Shown: piece by piece, positions 6,198-6,676 of the stretch
Numbering within the stretch: position 1 is the first letter of the stretch
How the letters are laid out: each line of letters begins with the position of its first letter
Assembly (NCBI GenBank): GCA_027364695.1
Contig: DAHXOV010000400.1
Location: 1 to 6,676 of the forward strand
From: a bacterium
Lineage (GTDB): Bacteria; Bacteroidota; Bacteroidia; B-17B0; Aurantibacillaceae
DNA: 6,676 bases
Direction: 5' to 3'
Made by a program: the position numbers and the translations under genes
Notes under the pieces: model-generated
What the model was told of the DNA's origin: nothing
The model's database searches: none
What the model saw: only the letters and a program-made list of their open reading frames with translations

Positions 6198-6676
6198 GTA
6201 TGCTTTATATTACAGAATGTCCAAGAGATGCTATGCAAGGGATTAAAACATTTATACCAACAGATTTAAAATTGAAGTATATTCAACAGTTATTAAGAGT
6301 GGGTTTTGATGTTCTGGATTTTGGAAGTTTTGTTTCCTCTAAAGCCATTCCCCAAATGCAAGATACACCAATCATTGCAGAAAAAATCAGTACTGTGAAT
6401 ACATCTACCGAATTACTTGCTATTATTGCCAATTACAGAGGCGCTGAGGAGGTTTGTAAATATCTCCCTATTAATTACATGGGTTTTCCATTATCGGTAT
6501 CAGAAGAATTTCAAAAAAGAAACACCAACGCCTCCATAGCCATTGCTTATGAAAGAATACAAGAGATTCAAAATATCTGCATAAAACATAATAAAACTTT
6601 AAGGGTATATTTATCTATGGCATTTGGTAACCCATATAATGAAGAATGGAGTGCAGAAAAAGTCATTCAAATGGCA
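6194..6676 (+). CDS. Hydroxymethylglutaryl-CoA lyase (HMG-CoA lyase), N-terminal 161 residues, truncated by window end
   Basis: This DRE-TIM metallolyase-family enzyme would split HMG-CoA into acetoacetate and acetyl-CoA, the last step of leucine degradation. I translated it from the ATG at 6194, which overlaps the pyrD stop as ATGA; an in-frame ATG at 6200 is an alternative start. Evidence is ITECPRDAMQG (6-16), where R11 and D12 match R41 and D42 of the human enzyme and Q15 matches the following Gln, then LDFGSFVSSKAIPQM (41-55), aligning with human IETTSFVSPKWVPQM, LLAIIANYRGAEE (74-86), SVSEEFQKRNTNASI (101-115) and VYLSMAFGNPY (138-148). D42 occupies the place of human E72, and Ser replaces the Pro of SFVSPK. 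The pattern as a whole resembles Bacteroidota HMG-CoA lyases as I recall them. The C-terminal metal-binding His pair and catalytic Cys loop are outside the window, so activity cannot be judged. Confidence 0.9.
   Translation, partial: MSMLYITECPRDAMQGIKTFIPTDLKLKYIQQLLRVGFDVLDFGSFVSSKAIPQMQDTPIIAEKISTVNTSTELLAIIANYRGAEEVCKYLPINYMGFPLSVSEEFQKRNTNASIAIAYERIQEIQNICIKHNKTLRVYLSMAFGNPYNEEWSAEKVIQMA

Noticed and set aside
1..6676. Defence system, mobile element, CRISPR array or biosynthetic cluster
   Set aside because: Every stretch is explained by housekeeping or cytochrome maturation genes; no transposase, integrase, direct repeat array or inverted terminal repeats were seen.

Overview
The window is AT-rich (about 35% G+C in the stretches I counted) and reads as chromosomal DNA of a Bacteroidota bacterium. 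The reasons are the gene content (an alpha2-type glycyl-tRNA synthetase, a ccmC-ccmD-ccmE-ccmF block whose CcmE carries a Cys-type heme-binding motif, a Bacteroidota-like HMG-CoA lyase), the lack of obvious Shine-Dalgarno sequences before the starts, and motifs close to the Bacteroidota -7 promoter box. The standard genetic code fits: TGA ends pyrD and TGG encodes the conserved tryptophans. I cannot name the genus.

Left part, minus strand, positions 1-2530: four cytochrome c maturation genes read right to left, ccmC, a 59-codon ccmD-like gene, ccmE and ccmF (cut by the window's left edge). ccmC and ccmD overlap, and the other junctions are 12 and 14 nt, so this looks like one transcript. CcmC and CcmD would load heme onto the CcmE chaperone on the periplasmic side, and CcmF would ligate it to apocytochromes c. 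The CcmE heme-attachment residue is a Cys in a CxxxY motif instead of the usual His, as in the variant called System I*.

Middle, 2531-2681: a 151-bp divergent intergenic region that must hold the promoters of both transcription units.

Right part, plus strand, 2682-6676: glyQS, fmt, pyrD and the start of an HMG-CoA lyase gene, packed with a 1-nt gap, a 16-nt overlap and a 4-nt ATGA overlap, which suggests co-transcription and translational coupling. Their functions (glycine tRNA charging, initiator tRNA formylation, pyrimidine synthesis, leucine catabolism) do not form one pathway, so this looks like a housekeeping cluster.

I see no mobile element, CRISPR array, tRNA or rRNA gene, toxin-antitoxin pair or defence system. 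No stretch over 300 bases lacks a gene. I did not find a new biological system; the points most worth a second look are the Cys-type CcmE, the absence of ccmA/ccmB next to ccmC, and an arginine beside the predicted catalytic serine of PyrD.
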